A DNA stretch of 64,000 bases from Spisula solida (Eukaryota; Mollusca; Bivalvia; Venerida; Mactridae): NCBI GenBank assembly GCA_947247005.1, contig OX365955.1, positions 46,727,822-46,791,821 on the forward strand. Reading direction: 5' to 3'. Shown here in pieces: positions 10,591-23,688 of this stretch. The notes below the pieces were generated by a model. It made no database searches. It saw only the letters and a program-made list of their open reading frames with translations, and was not told the origin of the DNA. The position numbers and the translations under genes are program-made. The number at the start of each line of letters is the position of its first letter. Positions within the stretch are counted from its first letter, which is position 1.

Positions 10591-11266
10591 ACTGAGACCG
10601 ACACTTTAATTAAACACGTACAATCTGTTACAATGATGATACGAACGAGTATTATTAAGTTTGGTCCAATTTTTTACAAAGAGGAGTGAAGACAAAAATA
10701 TTAATATAAATTGAAATGGCAAATTACTGAAGGAAAATGAATCCAAACATTATTTCTTGCTGATGATATGTACCCCTAGGCTTGGTACTTACATGTATTT
10801 TGAAGTTTTGCTGAAATCAGTGGTTAAAAAAGAGAAATAGGGCAGACACAACAGTATTAATACAAAGTACAATAAGTCGGTGTAAATTGATCTGGGCATA
10901 ACTGGCAGTTGATATGGATATCTAGGCTTGTAACATCTAATAAGTAGTGTGGTGTAGCTTTAAGGTCAGACTAATGTTTAGAGAAAAGCATTGCAAACAA
11001 AGAAAAATACTATAAGGGCAATAACCTTGACGTATGGCTGATGTTAACAGAAAAACATCATAGACAAAGAAAAAATATTTAAAAGGCTATAACTCGGAGA
11101 AAATTCATCTGAGCATAGGCTTAATGTGTCGACAATATGCACTTAGCAGGCTTATACTAAATAAATAACGATATATGACACACCTTACAATAAGAGGACC
11201 CGAAGGATCTGCTTGACTAAACATTGGTTTACATACTAGCATGTGACACCACAGGTATAACTCTAA
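10591..11266. other. Spacer without recognised genes (U1)
   Basis: AT-rich, no coding signal; includes near-duplicate short segments around GGCTGATGTTAACAGAAAAA. Equivalents: 23689-24364, 50553-51220, 63290-63966; deleted in U3 and U4. Confidence 0.5.
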
Positions 11267-11461
11267 CGCGATAAATTGCAGTACAAAAACACAATACATA
11301 TTGCCTATATTTTTGTTATGAATTAAAATCAAGCACTATAACACTTACCAATGAAAGCATTCAAACATTTGGCACAACATATAAAGTTTTCATGCTCCTA
11401 AATATTCAGAAACGATAAATATAGCCGATTTTGTGTTTGTTTTGTACTGCAATTTATCGCG
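11267..11461. repeat. Inverted repeat IR-E (U1)
   Basis: A 22-bp perfect inverted repeat (core GATAAATTGCAGTAC) at 11267-11288 and 11440-11461, with weaker similarity extending inwards. Could be a MITE; no clear target duplication. Just outside the right arm lies the breakpoint of the U3 deletion. Confidence 0.75.
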
Positions 11462-11540
11462 CTTGAGTTATTATAACTGTATCATTGAAAAAGAATAACA
11501 AAAAATGAAAATGTTTTTGTTGCCATAGCAACCATAATTC

Positions 11541-11684
11541 CCGTCAGAACCAAAACTGACGGACTGATGGCAAACCTATAGTCCCTTCCGGTCAAAAACC
11601 GGTAGGGGACTTACAACAACTTAAATTGACCTATAGTCCCCTCCGGTCGAAAACCGGTAGGGGACTTACAACAACTTAATTGAC
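11541..11684 (-). repeat. Hairpin cluster G, likely terminal part of a mobile element (U1)
   Basis: Three hairpins in a row: CCGTCAG/CTGACGG (11541-11562), then two at 11580-11611 and 11635-11666 with stems AGTCCC..CCGGT/ACCGG..GGGGACT, carried by a 55-bp direct duplication. On the minus strand the order hairpin, CTATAGG, CATCAGTCCGTCAG parallels the left end of the GTCC element (hairpin, CATATAG, CTGTCAGTCCGTCC), suggesting a related family. Confidence 0.7.
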
Positions 11685-12682
11685 ATAAGGAGACAGAAAA
11701 CTACATCCATAACTTCAACTACCATGAACGAACCAGGTAGGATGCGAATCGCGAGGACGAAATAGCTAGAGGACAACAAGCAAATACGAATAAATACGTA
11801 ACTCCTAGCTCCTTTTGGCCCCGGTCAAAAAATTGAATACTGAGAAATTATGACATATTATTGATTATTTAAAATTGAAAAACTCCACTGTAAACGGAAT
11901 TGGCGTTTAAATCCAGATACAAGTCCATATTATAATAATTAAAGAAAATACGAAACTACCGGAAGTAGCACCGCCCAACAGAAAGAGCGGGACACGCAAG
12001 GACACGCGAGAATAAAAAGGCACAGACAATATTCAAGCTAACAGGAAAAGGCGCAGAACATATAGCACAGGAACATGTAAGACAAAACCGGGCATCCAGT
12101 CCCGAAAGTCTGCTGCTTAAGCCAGTCAAACTAAAACGGGACAGGAGTCAGTTGGTAAGAAATTAACAACACACACACCTCAAGCACAATCCATAACAGA
12201 CACTGAGTATATGCAATCTTAAAAGATACGAAGCAGCCTTGTGCTGGACAACAAATCGGGCTTTTTATTTTTCTACTAAAATTTCATTTTACACGTTCTA
12301 CAAACTTATCCGTGATACAAAAGACACAATTATTTGTTTCAAAAACTAGACACGTACGCTTAAAATGATCACCAAAAAAGGTAATGATGAACATAATCGT
12401 GTTATACGAGATGCTGAAGGCTGGTCATTTCTTTATCATTAATATACTGTCGTGTATATGACATACCACGTGATGGCAGGTCAAGGGTCAATAAAGCCTA
12501 TCTTGACAGGTCATCCTGCTATAACTTGAGCACAATGTTCAACGTCATTGTTGTGGCTTATCGTATAGTTCTCATTTATAGTTACCTCCCTCTATGGCTA
12601 ATTATGTTCAGAGTTCGAAGTCCACAGGGTGTAACACCCGTTGGTAACAAACATTAACTGCGGCGATGGCCATGTGAACGTG
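11685..12682. other. Spacer up to the next unit (U1)
   Basis: About 1 kb with no gene recognised. A 36-bp segment (TATTTCACTAAGGCTGCTTT...) present in U3, U4 and U5 is missing here and in U2. Equivalents: 24783-25780, 31542-32575, 40296-41334, 51636-52670. Confidence 0.5.
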
Positions 12683-12800
12683 GCTCTTGTTCATTTATCA
12701 GCTTGCAACATTTTCATGATGTAATACAGAGTTGTCCTTCCGGCAACCCAAATTTTAAGAGACATGGAATTCGAAGTTGATCAAAGGAAGGTCAGGTCCG

Positions 12801-12833
12801 TCTCTCTCTCTCTAGAGAGAGAGAGAGAGAGAG
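12801..12833. repeat. CT/GA palindrome upstream of E1 (U2)
   Basis: TCTCTCTCTCTCT followed directly by AGAGAGAGAG and more GA units: an extended inverted repeat, 37 bases before the E1 acceptor. Confidence 0.85.
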
Positions 12834-12870
12834 GTGTGGTTCATAGAAATAATGCTATATTGCTTTTCAG

Positions 12871-13001
12871 TTTCCTATTTGAATCTAATACAAAGAAAGA
12901 AGGAAAGTCGAGACAAGGCAATGGTTACGTTTGTGGAGGAACTGGAAGATAGAACGCCCGAGATGCGATGTGGTGCTTGTGTGGCTTTATCAATACTTGA
13001 G
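12871..13001 (+). CDS. Exon E1, ARM/HEAT-repeat protein (U2)
   Basis: Same splice signals as U1. Encodes SYLNLIQRKKESRDKAMVTF then VEELEDRTPEMRCGACVALS and ILE. Here E1, E2 and E3 are all present, so the cassette can give a complete C-terminus of 100 residues ending GFQGIQVHK. Confidence 0.65.
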
Positions 13002-13446
13002 GTAATCATTAGTGCTTATTATGCGCCCATCTTTTATGTCAGTCTATTGGTCGGTCAGTAGGTTGGTTGATAAACCAAATGTTTTCTGTTCAATGACTCA
13101 AGAACGCTTTGTTCTTGGATCTTCAAACTTTACATGGAGGTTGGTCAGCAACAGTCTATTGGTTTTAACATTAATGGCGTTATTGCTGTAACGGGGGCAT
13201 ACATGGTTTACAAACATCTTTTGTTATAAAGACATTACAGACTGACTGTTAGTTAGGTGCAACAATATCATCTCTATGATTATATCTGTGAACAAAATTA
13301 TGCTCTACCAACAATATTTGACTTCAGGCTCTAGACTCATATCAACTCTACATACTCGCAGGAAGAAGGCATTGAAACAATAAAACATAATAAAATGACT
13401 GAACAGTGGATTTTTATATTGCGTTTATGGGAAATTGTTTACTTAC

Positions 13447-13599
13447 TTATTTACTTAGTCCTCTTCGTGTACTTTGACACATAAGGCTGATGTCAGCTTT
13501 CTCCATCACTTTTGGTCTATCCCTGGCTGTCTTTTCTGCTTCTTTCCAAGTCAGTCTCATCTGTTTTATCTCTCCAGTCCCCATTCTTCTCCAGGTTTC
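13447..13599 (-). mobile_element. LINE ORF2 tail fragment (U2)
   Basis: Copy of the U1 fragment in intron 1. The open frame at 13490-13723 on the plus strand is its antisense. Confidence 0.6.
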
Positions 13600-13698
13600 T
13601 TTATTTAACAACATTTTAAGAATTGATTGTCACTCACTACTAGTTACTGCTGGTTTATTGCTTTCAATTAAGGTAAACTATTGCTGGTTAACACATCC

Positions 13699-14220
13699 CT
13701 GGCTTAGAATTAGAAGGTCGTAAGTACAAAATCAATATTTTGAGAAAATAAGAAAAAACTGTCTGAAAACTAATCTCTATGTCTATGGAAAAACAAGCTT
13801 TTTATGCCCCCCTATCGATAGATGGGGAGGCATATAGTGATTCACCTGTCAGTATGTCCGTCCGTCCGTCCGTCCGTCCTGGTTAACCCAAATTGACCGT
13901 TTCTTCTAGCATTAATATGGCTTGCTACAAAGCTTTCATACTTGCATGGATGTTGTGTATGAACACTCTCCACACGCCTGTATCACCTAACCCCATTTTG
14001 ACCTTCACCTTGACCTAATTTTGGACTTAGACTTATTTATGGACAAGGCTTCCACAGGGGGCATAAGCATTTATTGAACGCAGTCTTGTTAAACTTCAGT
14101 TTGGTCAACATGACTACTTCTGATTTTCATGAAAATAGGCTCATAAGAAGTGCCTTGAAATGCAGATTTCAAATATACACAAGTCTTATAAGGTCGTACA
14201 AGCTTCTAATTCTAAGCCAG
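13699..14220. mobile_element. Element A interrupted by GTCC element (U2)
   Basis: CTGGCTTAGAATTAGAAG inverted ends; insert at 13802-14066. Confidence 0.75.
13802..14066. mobile_element. Hairpin-GTCC element, nested (U2)
   Basis: TTATGCCCCC/GGGGGCATAA ends; GTCC run shorter than in U1. Confidence 0.7.
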
Positions 14221-14347
14221 CGACATGTCTATTAGTGTTACCATATCTGAACAGTGTTGATTAGACAGATAAATATCCAACTCCTGTTTATACCTGATTC
14301 TTACGCTACTCTTGATAAGTATATGATATGACTTTATTTAACTTCAG

Positions 14348-14441
14348 GCAACAGAGAGTATTGATCAACTTGTGTATTTATGGCAATCAGACTCGTCTAA
14401 TGCCGTACAAAAACGTGCAAAAGATGCTCTACTTACCCTCG
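14348..14441 (+). CDS. Exon E2, ARM/HEAT-repeat protein (U2)
   Basis: Identical coding sequence to U1 E2; acceptor TTTAACTTCAG, donor GTAAGTAC. Ends in phase 1, which fits both E3 here and the E1 of the next unit. Confidence 0.65.
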
Positions 14442-14843
14442 GTAAGTACAGTGTATTGTCTAGAATGAGACTATTCTCAAGACCAATTTAAACTTGTTCC
14501 ATATTTATAAACCATCTTAGTTAGTAAAAACTGAAGTTTTTCCGCACAAATTATTGACAGGACTGTTTCTTGTTCGTCTATATATGTTAATCGCTATATC
14601 ATTGTAGTTGGCTATTTTATCCAGTGAGCTGTTCAATCCTGATGGCTGTTTAATCCAGTTGGCCGTTTAGCTGCTCCAAGTATACTGCAGGTGTAATTGA
14701 TATAAATGTGATGATGTTGCTTTAATAGAAGTGGTTGCTTAATTTAGGTACACAGTAACACAGGTGTGACTGTCTGTCTGTCTGTATGTCTGTATGTATG
14801 TATATGTATGACATCATAAGTGTCAATCTTTCTTTATCTCCAG

Positions 14844-14920
14844 GAGACGAAGGAAGGAAGGCGTTTGAAGAAGCCCAGTTATCCAAGCATGGCTTTCAAG
14901 GAATCCAAGTCCATAAATGA
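14844..14920 (+). CDS. Exon E3, terminal exon with stop (U2)
   Basis: Acceptor TCTTTATCTCCAG. GA completes the Gly codon split at E2, then DEGRKAFEEAQLSKHGFQG and IQVHK, TGA. The ending GDEGRKAFEE...HGFQG is what I recall for invertebrate RIPOR-like C-termini, not verified. The longer open frame in another phase over this exon is a shadow. Confidence 0.65.
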
Positions 14921-15972
14921 AGCTACACTTAATGGGGTTTCTTTCCAGAACTCGTTATTATACCATTCCCATAATGCATTGTTGCTCACGTCTGGATCGG
15001 CTCTCGACGGACGTGTGATCAAATGCATGTGATATAAATTGACTCAAAATAGTCAACAAATACTGGAGATATCGTGAAGTAAAATGAATGCATCTTGAGA
15101 AACAAAGTGTCATAGAAATTCTTCCAAAATCAAAACAGGGCACCTACCACTGTATGCATTAACAGTGATTATTACTGTATGATTTAGTTCATACAAAAAA
15201 AGGCTAAGGCATACAGAAAATGTACGCCTGTGTGTGAGGCCTTTGTCCATCTACATGTAATTATAAACTACTTTGAATGGATATTGCTATGATGTTTCAA
15301 CAATTTTAAATGCCATACTCTATGCCTAGATCCATTTGGATTCTGCATGTTATTTCAGTTATGGTATTTCGAAAGACATTACAGTTACTGTTTTTACGTA
15401 ATGAGTTCATGGTTGGCATTTGCAATCACAAAATGTTCATATTTCTTTTACTGGATTAAAAAGTCTGTCCCATTGCTTCCCATAAAGTCAATGATTTTCA
15501 TGAAGATTAAATTATGTGCAGTGTTTTGGGCTAAAAATACTATTTCATGTGGATTTTCATTACAAAAAGATGGAGGATAACCTTGTCCCATCTTTCGCTA
15601 GTGACGGTCGTTTACTGTTGACAGTTACAGTGAGGAAATTTGATTTTGTGTAAATTATTAGGTCATCCATAATGCTTGATATCTCAGAAATGACAACGAT
15701 TTGACAGTATGTGACCAATAGTAAAAACTTGTTGATTTATGTTTAAAAGACTTAAAACATGAATGGATATTTTTCTCTCATAATACTCACCTTACATGGC
15801 TAGCATCGTTAGTAGCATGCCACCCTAATGTGAGACTTTGATCCTGTGTTCAGCAACTTCAAACGTGTATGCTCAGCCCAGTTAAGTACATGTATGTAAC
15901 AGTGTTTAGTTCTCAAAAGTTCAGTACGTTTGATAATATGCTTTATACAGTCATGTATTGATAAATCTCATT

Positions 15973-16230
15973 AAAATCAGACCCTTATTACGCTTCACTA
16001 TTTTACGCTGATATAGGATCTGACGACACTCCGTTTGGGGTCTTGTAGATGCAAACTGTATGTTATCCAATGAAATCGCTGTTTTCACAAATCTGAAAGT
16101 GCAGTGACATACTGCTTAGGCTATGTGACGTCATTGCGCGCTAGAGAGTTCATTTCAACATGACCTTATATGGAGTGTAGTCAGATCTCTAACAGCGTAA
16201 AGAATGGAGCAAATGTTAGGGTCTGATTTT
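15973..16230. mobile_element. MITE B (U2)
   Basis: 258 bp as in U1; the right flank is TTT instead of ATT, so one side of the putative target duplication has mutated (shared with U3). Confidence 0.75.
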
Positions 16231-16337
16231 TTTGGGAATATATATTGATAAGTGTTCATTTGTGCTGCTGCTAGTCTTTGAATAGTTGGTACTTGCAGAG
16301 AATTTTATACTTAAATTTCTGAACTAAACTCTATACA

Positions 16338-16635
16338 TTGAAACTTACAGGCTCTAATATCCCTTTACTTGGCAGTTTTTTTATCACCTGTGTCCGAGTC
16401 ACCCTTGGGAGACTACTTCTCTCCTGGTTGGTGCGCAGCTAACATTGAGATACAGCGCACAGGAATATGGAACATTTTCAGACACCGCCCTCACAGGTAC
16501 CAATTCACACATTGGTTGAGTGGAGCATTGTGGGTTATTCTTGCTCAGTGAAATTTAGCAGTGGCGCAGACGGGGATTGAATCTAGGACCTCTCGATCCT
16601 AAAGCACGCGCCCTCCCTCTAGGCCACCATTCCCC
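16338..16635 (-). mobile_element. tRNA-derived SINE, antisense (U2)
   Basis: A and B boxes intact; 7-base T-run shifts the antisense open frame relative to U1, showing that the frame is not maintained. Confidence 0.7.
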
Positions 16636-17656
16636 ACAATAATTGCAATGGTTGATTTGACGTGTAGTTGAATAATAGTAAAATAACGATATTGTGACAT
16701 TTCTACATACAGTTACATGTTTATATTTTTGTTATAGAATAAGTTCTTATGTTGCATAGAGACTTTAAAACCTAATGCACTATATGGAAAGGTTGGATGT
16801 TTTATAATAGAGAGGTTGCGAAAGGCAACGTGTAACGTGTATGTCTATGTGAATACTATTTGGGGTACTGGGTTTCATCATCCATGTATTTGTAGTTTTT
16901 CCAAGTACCGGTAATGGACGTATGTCGGACGAAAATATTATGTGTACTATGTCACAGGTATGCATATGCAGGAGCTACCCAAGTTTACTTCAACCGTGGT
17001 CTAGTCATGTTTATATAAACATTCCTTATCGATTCAAGAGAACATCATGTACTAACTGTCATATGATTTTACACGCACACATTGTGTTTCGCAAACCAAT
17101 TTTAATAACAACGTGTACTTATACATGTTCGGGTAGCTACGCATACAAGTAGTCGTACACGCTCACATCGCCACCTCTCTAATGTCTGGATATCCTTATC
17201 CCACAGGACAAATGAATATTAGAAAACTATGCTTCGTGTCTGTGAAGTATTCTGTATTTCCTGTGCTTCAAGCGCATAGTCACCAACATTTACCTGTTAA
17301 ATATATTATAATCCTACTTAAAATATACAATTATTTATGTTATACATGTATATATATATATATATTATAATAGTTATATGTTCTAAAATGAATTTCTTAT
17401 GTTTTAATTTGTTGCTTTATTGTATATATAATGCTGCACTTTGTTCAAAATGATGTAATTAAATGTATTACTTCCAAAGACTCTTTGAAAATTCAAGAGA
17501 TTATTATAATAAAATGTAAGCAAATTACCTGTATCCATTTTGTTTACTCTATTTTGCTCCCCCCGCCCCCGCCTTCAATGCACTGAGTGGTGATATTCCC
17601 TGTATTGCTGCCTTTCTCGTGCGGTCGAACAAATTATATATAGACCGATAAAAACA

Positions 17657-18653
17657 CTCACTAGAGGCACACTCCATTCTGTGGTATTCAAACATGTCGC
17701 TAGAGGAACACTCAAGTCTGTGGTATTCAAACATGTCGCTAGAGGAACACTCAACTCTGTGGTATTCAAACTTGTCGCTAGAGAAACACTCAAGTCTGTG
17801 GTATTCAGACTTGTCGCTAGAGGAACACTCAAGTCCGTGGTATTCAAACATGTCACTAGAGAAACGCTCAAGTCTGTGTTATTCAAACTTGTCGCTAGAG
17901 AAACACTCAAGTCTGTGGTGTTCAAACATGTCACTAGAGGAACACTCAAGTCTGTGGTATTCAAACATGTAACTAGAGGAACACTCAAGTCTGAGGTATT
18001 CAAACTTGTCGCTAGAGGAACACTCAAGTCTGTGGTGTTCAAACATGTCACTAGAGGAACACTCAAGTCTGTGGTATTCAAACATGTAACTAGAGGAACA
18101 CTCAAGTCTGAGGTATTCAAAAATGTCGCTAGAGGAACACTCAAGTCTGTGGTATTCAAACATGTAACTAGAGGAACACTCAAGTCTGTGTTATTCAAAC
18201 ATGTCGCTAGAGAAACACTCAAGTCTGTGGTATTCAAACTTGTCGCTAGAGAAACACTCAAGTCTGTGGTATTCAAACTTGTCGCTAGTGAAACACTCAA
18301 GTATGTGGTATTCAATTTTCTCGCTAGAGGAACACTCAAGTATGTGGTATTCAAACTTGTCGCTAGAGGAACACTCAAGTCTGTGGTATTCAAACATGTC
18401 GCTAGAGAAACACTCAAGTATGTGGTATTCAAAGTTGTCGCTAGAGAAACACTCAAGTATGTGGTATTCAATTTTCTCGCTAGAGGAACACTCAAGTATG
18501 TGGTATTCAAACTTGTCGCTAGAGGAACACTCAAGTCTGTGGTATTCAAACATGTCGCTAGAGAAACACTAAAGTATGTGGTATTCAAACTTGTCGCTAG
18601 AGAAACACTCAAGTATGTGGTATTCAATTTTCTCGCTAGAGGAACACTCAAGT
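17657..18653. repeat. 39-bp minisatellite, about 25.6 copies (U2)
   Basis: Same length and same order of variant monomers as U1; all long open frames in the two tracts are identical. Confidence 0.95.
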
Positions 18654-19074
18654 AGTGATACTCAAACTTGATAGGAAGTCATATTGGTCAAGATCTGCTG
18701 ATTAATCTTGTGGATTGTGCTACAGTGACTTTTCTTGACGTGTCAGAATTTACATAATTACAGGGTTAATGCACACTGTAGATTAGTATAAGTACATAAC
18801 ATTTGACCAGGCGCTATAATTAGTTAATCCTCGTGAGTTTTCGTTATTGTACTGTAAAGATGTTTTGACAGGTTAAATAACAAAAAAGCACATGTGCCAT
18901 GTCCGATATTGCAAGCTATAATTATTTCCGACTTATTACATGTATCTGTCTATTGTGTGCAGATACTAAGAAGATAAGTATTTATCGACAGGGTCAATAA
19001 AATAGCACTTTATCTGCTGATGAACTGTTAAGGTTACTGTCTGTTGAACACACAAATAACAAAATAGCTGTGTA

Positions 19075-19201
19075 TAGTCCAGTCAGGGTAAGAATAGAGT
19101 GACACAGCAGTTGAGTCCACTATCGTGGTGTAAAACCAAGTGTAATCTTTCGTGTACACATACACAACTACGTCACTCTCACCATATTCTAACTGAACTT
19201 G
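19075..19201. mobile_element. MITE C, decayed copy (U2)
   Basis: TA-flanked; same as U1. Confidence 0.75.
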
Positions 19202-19240
19202 TAAATGTTCATTGTGGCCATGGGCTAGAGCATCAGACTC

Positions 19241-19464
19241 CTGGCCCCGATCTCCCGAAGCATCTCAAGTAGAAATCTCAACTCAAATGAAGATTTTGCT
19301 AAATTCTAAGTTGGAAATTTTACTGTAATAAACTCAGAATAACATTTCTGTTAAGTGATAGTAATTTTGAGTCCAGCTTCCCATGGAAATTAACATAAAG
19401 ACACATGCAAATTTTTGAGATGAGATCTTGCTCAGATTGAGATGCTTAGGGAGATCGGGGCCAG
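19241..19464. mobile_element. MITE D (U2)
   Basis: 27-bp GGCCCC-type inverted ends, one mismatch; followed by the 75-bp duplication (19464-19602). Confidence 0.75.
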
Positions 19465-19962
19465 GTATATGGCATGTTGAGCAGGACACACTATCTGTCC
19501 GACAGTGACTAGGAACTCGGCAAGCTGAGACTCCTCCTGGTATATTGCATGTTGAGCTGGACACACTATCTGTCCAACAGTGACTAGGAACTCGGCAAGC
19601 TGCTATCCAGGTTAAGTCTACAAGTTGTTAGAGAATACATGTATTTTTTAGTCCATTAAGGCATTGCTTCCAAACTTGGCATACTTGTTAACAATCATAA
19701 ACACCTTGTATTGTCAAGGCCATGTAACAATATCCAATACTTTAACCGTATTACGGCCCCTGATTGATTGGCAAGTTTTATTGACAAGGCTTCCATCGGG
19801 GCATAAGCATTCACTGAATGCAGTCTTAAGATTACATCAGACTCTATGTAAGAATTTTCTCTCATTTGTTACCTGTGTCCAACACACATGTGCGACTAGT
19901 ACTATGGTGTATACGGTATTTGGTGTTAACAACTTGTACAAATTGTATACAAATCCACAACC

Positions 19963-20380
19963 AAGCCCCAATACCACAAAAAAACTCAAGTTATTGCTCA
20001 GCTGAGACTGTTATTTTGAATTTATTATATGACTACAATTATAGCCTTGTGATGTACATTGATAGATAGTTACCAGGAACTGTGTATTTATTGCTAAATA
20101 AATTAATGATATAGTAGGTGATTTGTGTATGGAATACTCATGGAAATCCAACAGTAATGAATAATAAAGAGTGTCATACTTGAGCTTGTTATAGCAGACT
20201 TAAGTTTTTGCTTTAGATGTTTAGAACTTTTATTATGTATTGCTCTAATCAATTGGCATCTAACTGTGATGAAACAATATATACAAGCATACATTTGAGT
20301 TATTTAACCAACAAAATATGTTTTTAAAATAGCAGTCTCGGCTAAGCAATAACTTAAGTTTTTTCTTGGAATTGGGGCCT
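19963..20380. mobile_element. Element F (U2)
   Basis: Long inverted ends as in U1; one base differs near 20161 (GAATAATAAAG against GATTAATAAAG in U1). Confidence 0.7.
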
Positions 20381-20884
20381 GTTGGTGCATTTCTTTACTC
20401 GATACACTGATCTAGGTATTCTGTGTTTGAACCAGTTTTTCATGCAGAATCTGTTTTGTTTTGATCAGGCAGATATTTTGCCACTTTGTTGATGTGAATA
20501 TGTCAGTGTTTTACCTTTGTTAATGTGAATGTCGGTCACATTTCTTGGTAAATGTCAGGCAGTTGGTGAAATATTCAGGCCCGTAGCCATGCAGAGTCAC
20601 ACCAAGGCACTTTACGTGAGTGAAAATTTGAGAAATAACCAAATATGTACATGTAAGCATGTGTTTGGAAGAAATAAACGCGTTAATTATATACTCAAGA
20701 CAATATTTGTCTCGGTGCTCTTTTGTTTCTGGATACTATACTGAATATGACATTTTATAATACAAATATAATTGAAAACAACACCAGGTGTTCGATTATA
20801 TAACTTCTTATTAACACATGAAGAGTTTAATAAACGTATTATTCAAAATGTGACACTGCTTATAGACACAATCATACAATTTAT

Positions 20885-21112
20885 CGCTGACTTAGAATAA
20901 GAAGGTCGTAAATGCTACTTACGACCTGTTAAGGCTCTTGCATATTTGAAATCTGCATCACAAGGCGCAGCTTATGAGTCTATTTTCATGACATTGGAAC
21001 TGGTCATGTTGACCAAAACAAAGTTTAAAAATCTTGTATTTTCGTAAGTATAGATGTTTCAGACAGTTTTTTCTTGTTTTTTTTCTTCAAAATATCTCAT
21101 TCTAAGACAGCG
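20885..21112. mobile_element. Element A, uninterrupted copy (U2)
   Basis: CGCTGACTTAGAATAAGA-type ends; flanked by satellite monomers. Confidence 0.8.
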
Positions 21113-23688
21113 ATATGCCACTGCCAATAGACACATACAGTATGTCCAACTGCTGATAAACACATACAATATGTGACACTGCTGATAAGCACATACAATA
21201 TATGTCATTGCTGATAAACACATACAATATGTGACACTGCTGATAAACATATACAATATGTGACACTGCTGATAAACACATACAATATATGACATTGCTG
21301 ATAGACACATAGTTACAATATGTGAGACTGTTCATAGACACATACAATATGTGCCACTGTCCATAGACAAATACAATTATGTATCACTGCTGATAAAGAC
21401 ATACATTATGTGTCACTGCCGATAGACACTTAAAATATGTATCAGCGCTCATAAAAACATATAATATATGCAACTACTCATAGAAACATAAAATATGTAA
21501 TAAAACATAATATGTGATACTGCTTATAACAACATACATTTTGTGACACTGCCCCTTAACACATACAATATGTGCCACTGTTCATAGACACATACAATAT
21601 GTGCCACTGTTCATAGACACATACATAATGTGCCACTGTTCATACACACAAAAAATGTTACACTGCTAATAAAACATAATAATTTTTTTATGTGTTACTG
21701 CTTTTAACAACATACATTTTGTGACACTGCCAATAACACATACAATGTGTGCCACTGTTAATAGACACATGAAATATGTGCCACTGAGCATAGACACATA
21801 CAATATATGTCACTGCTATTTAAAATACAATATGTGACAATGCTTATAAAACATACAATATGTACCACTGTTCATAGACACATAAATTATGTGTCAATGC
21901 CGATATATATATCAGTGCTCATAAAATATATAATATATGCAACTTCTCATAGACACATCCAATACGTTACACTGCAAATAAAACATAATATGTGATACTG
22001 CTTATAACAACATACATTTTGTGACACTGCCCCTTAACACATACAATATGTGCCACTGTTCATAGACACATACAATATGTGCCACTGTTCATAGACACAT
22101 ACATAATGTGCCACTGTTCATACACACAAAAAATGTTACACTGCTAATAAAACATAATAATTTTTTTATGTGTTACTGCTTTTAACAACATACATTTTGT
22201 GACACTGCCAATAACACATACAATGTGTGCCACTGTTAATAGACACATGAAATATGTGCCACTGAGCATAGACACATACAATATATGTCACTGCTATTTA
22301 AAATACAATATGTGACAATGCTTATAAAACATACAATATGTACCACTGTTCATAGACACATAAATTATGTGTCAATGCCGATATATATATCAGTGCTCAT
22401 AAAATATATAATATATGCAACTTCTCATAGACACATCCAATACGTTACACTGCAAATAAAACATAATATGTGATACTGCTTATAACAACATACATTTTGT
22501 GCCGTCGTCATAGACACATACAATATGTGCCACTGTTCATAGACACATAAAATATGTGCCACTATTCATGGACACATACAATATGTGTCACTGCTATTTA
22601 AAATACAATATGTGACAATGCTTATAAAACATACAATATGAGCCACTGTTCATAGACACATAAATTATGTGTCAATGCCTATAGGCAATTAAAATATATG
22701 TATCAGTGCTCATAAAAATATATAATTCATGTATATGCAACTACTCATAGACACATCAAATAAGTTACACTGCTATTTAAAATACAATATGTGATACTGC
22801 TTATAACAACATACATTTTGTGACACTTACCATTAACATGTACAATATGTGCCACTGTTCATAGACACATATAATAGGTGCCACTGTTCATAGACACATA
22901 CAATTTGTGCCACTGTTCATAGACACATACAATATGTGCCACTGTTCATAGACACATACAATATGTGCCACTGTTCATACACACATACAATATGTGCCAC
23001 TGCTCATACACACATACGATATGTGCCACTGTTCATAGACACATACAATATGTGTCACTGTTCATAGACACATACAATATGTGCCACTGCTCATATACAC
23101 ATAAAATATGTTACAATATGTTACAATGCTTATAAAACATACAATATGTGCCACTGTTCATAGACACATACAATATGTGCCACTGTTAATAGACACATAC
23201 AATATACATGTGCCACTGTTCATAGACACATATAATAGGTGCCACTGTTCATAGACACATACAATAGATGCCACTGTTCATAGACACATACAATATGTGC
23301 CACTGTTCATAGACATATACAATGTGTCACTGTTCATAAACACATACAATATGTGTCACTGCTATTTAAAATACAATATGTGATACTGCTTATAACAACA
23401 TACATTTTGTGACACTGTCCATTAACACATACAATATGTGCCAGTGCTCATTAAAAACTTGCATTATAATTATGCTACAGCTTATAAAATATACAATATA
23501 AAGTATGTCACTGTCTTCAAAACAAACAATATATGCCTATCTTTAAACACATACACTATGTGCCACTGCAAGTAAACACATACACTATGTGACACTGTCT
23601 GTCTTGAAACATACAATATGTGTGTGACACTGTTTAAACACATAGCATACATGTCAACTGTTCACGAACACATAAAATATGTGCCACG
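21113..23688. repeat. 29-bp satellite array with 478-bp duplication (U2)
   Basis: The block 21541-22018 is repeated at 22019-22496 with no difference that I can see, including the same 62-codon open frame at 21807 and 22285. Otherwise collinear with U1. Confidence 0.93.

Noticed and set aside
12570..12640. Pol III promoter around GTTCGAAGTCC (B-box-like)
   Set aside because: The upstream A-box candidate TGGCTAATTATG is too close and does not fit the consensus.
13490..13723. 77-codon frame with a hydrophobic start, candidate secreted peptide
   Set aside because: It is the antisense of the LINE ORF2 tail.
15347..15580. 77-101-codon frame in the 3' flank (YCFYVMSSWLAFAITKCSYF)
   Set aside because: No recognisable domain, length changes by single-base indel in U4, and it lies downstream of the E3 stop.
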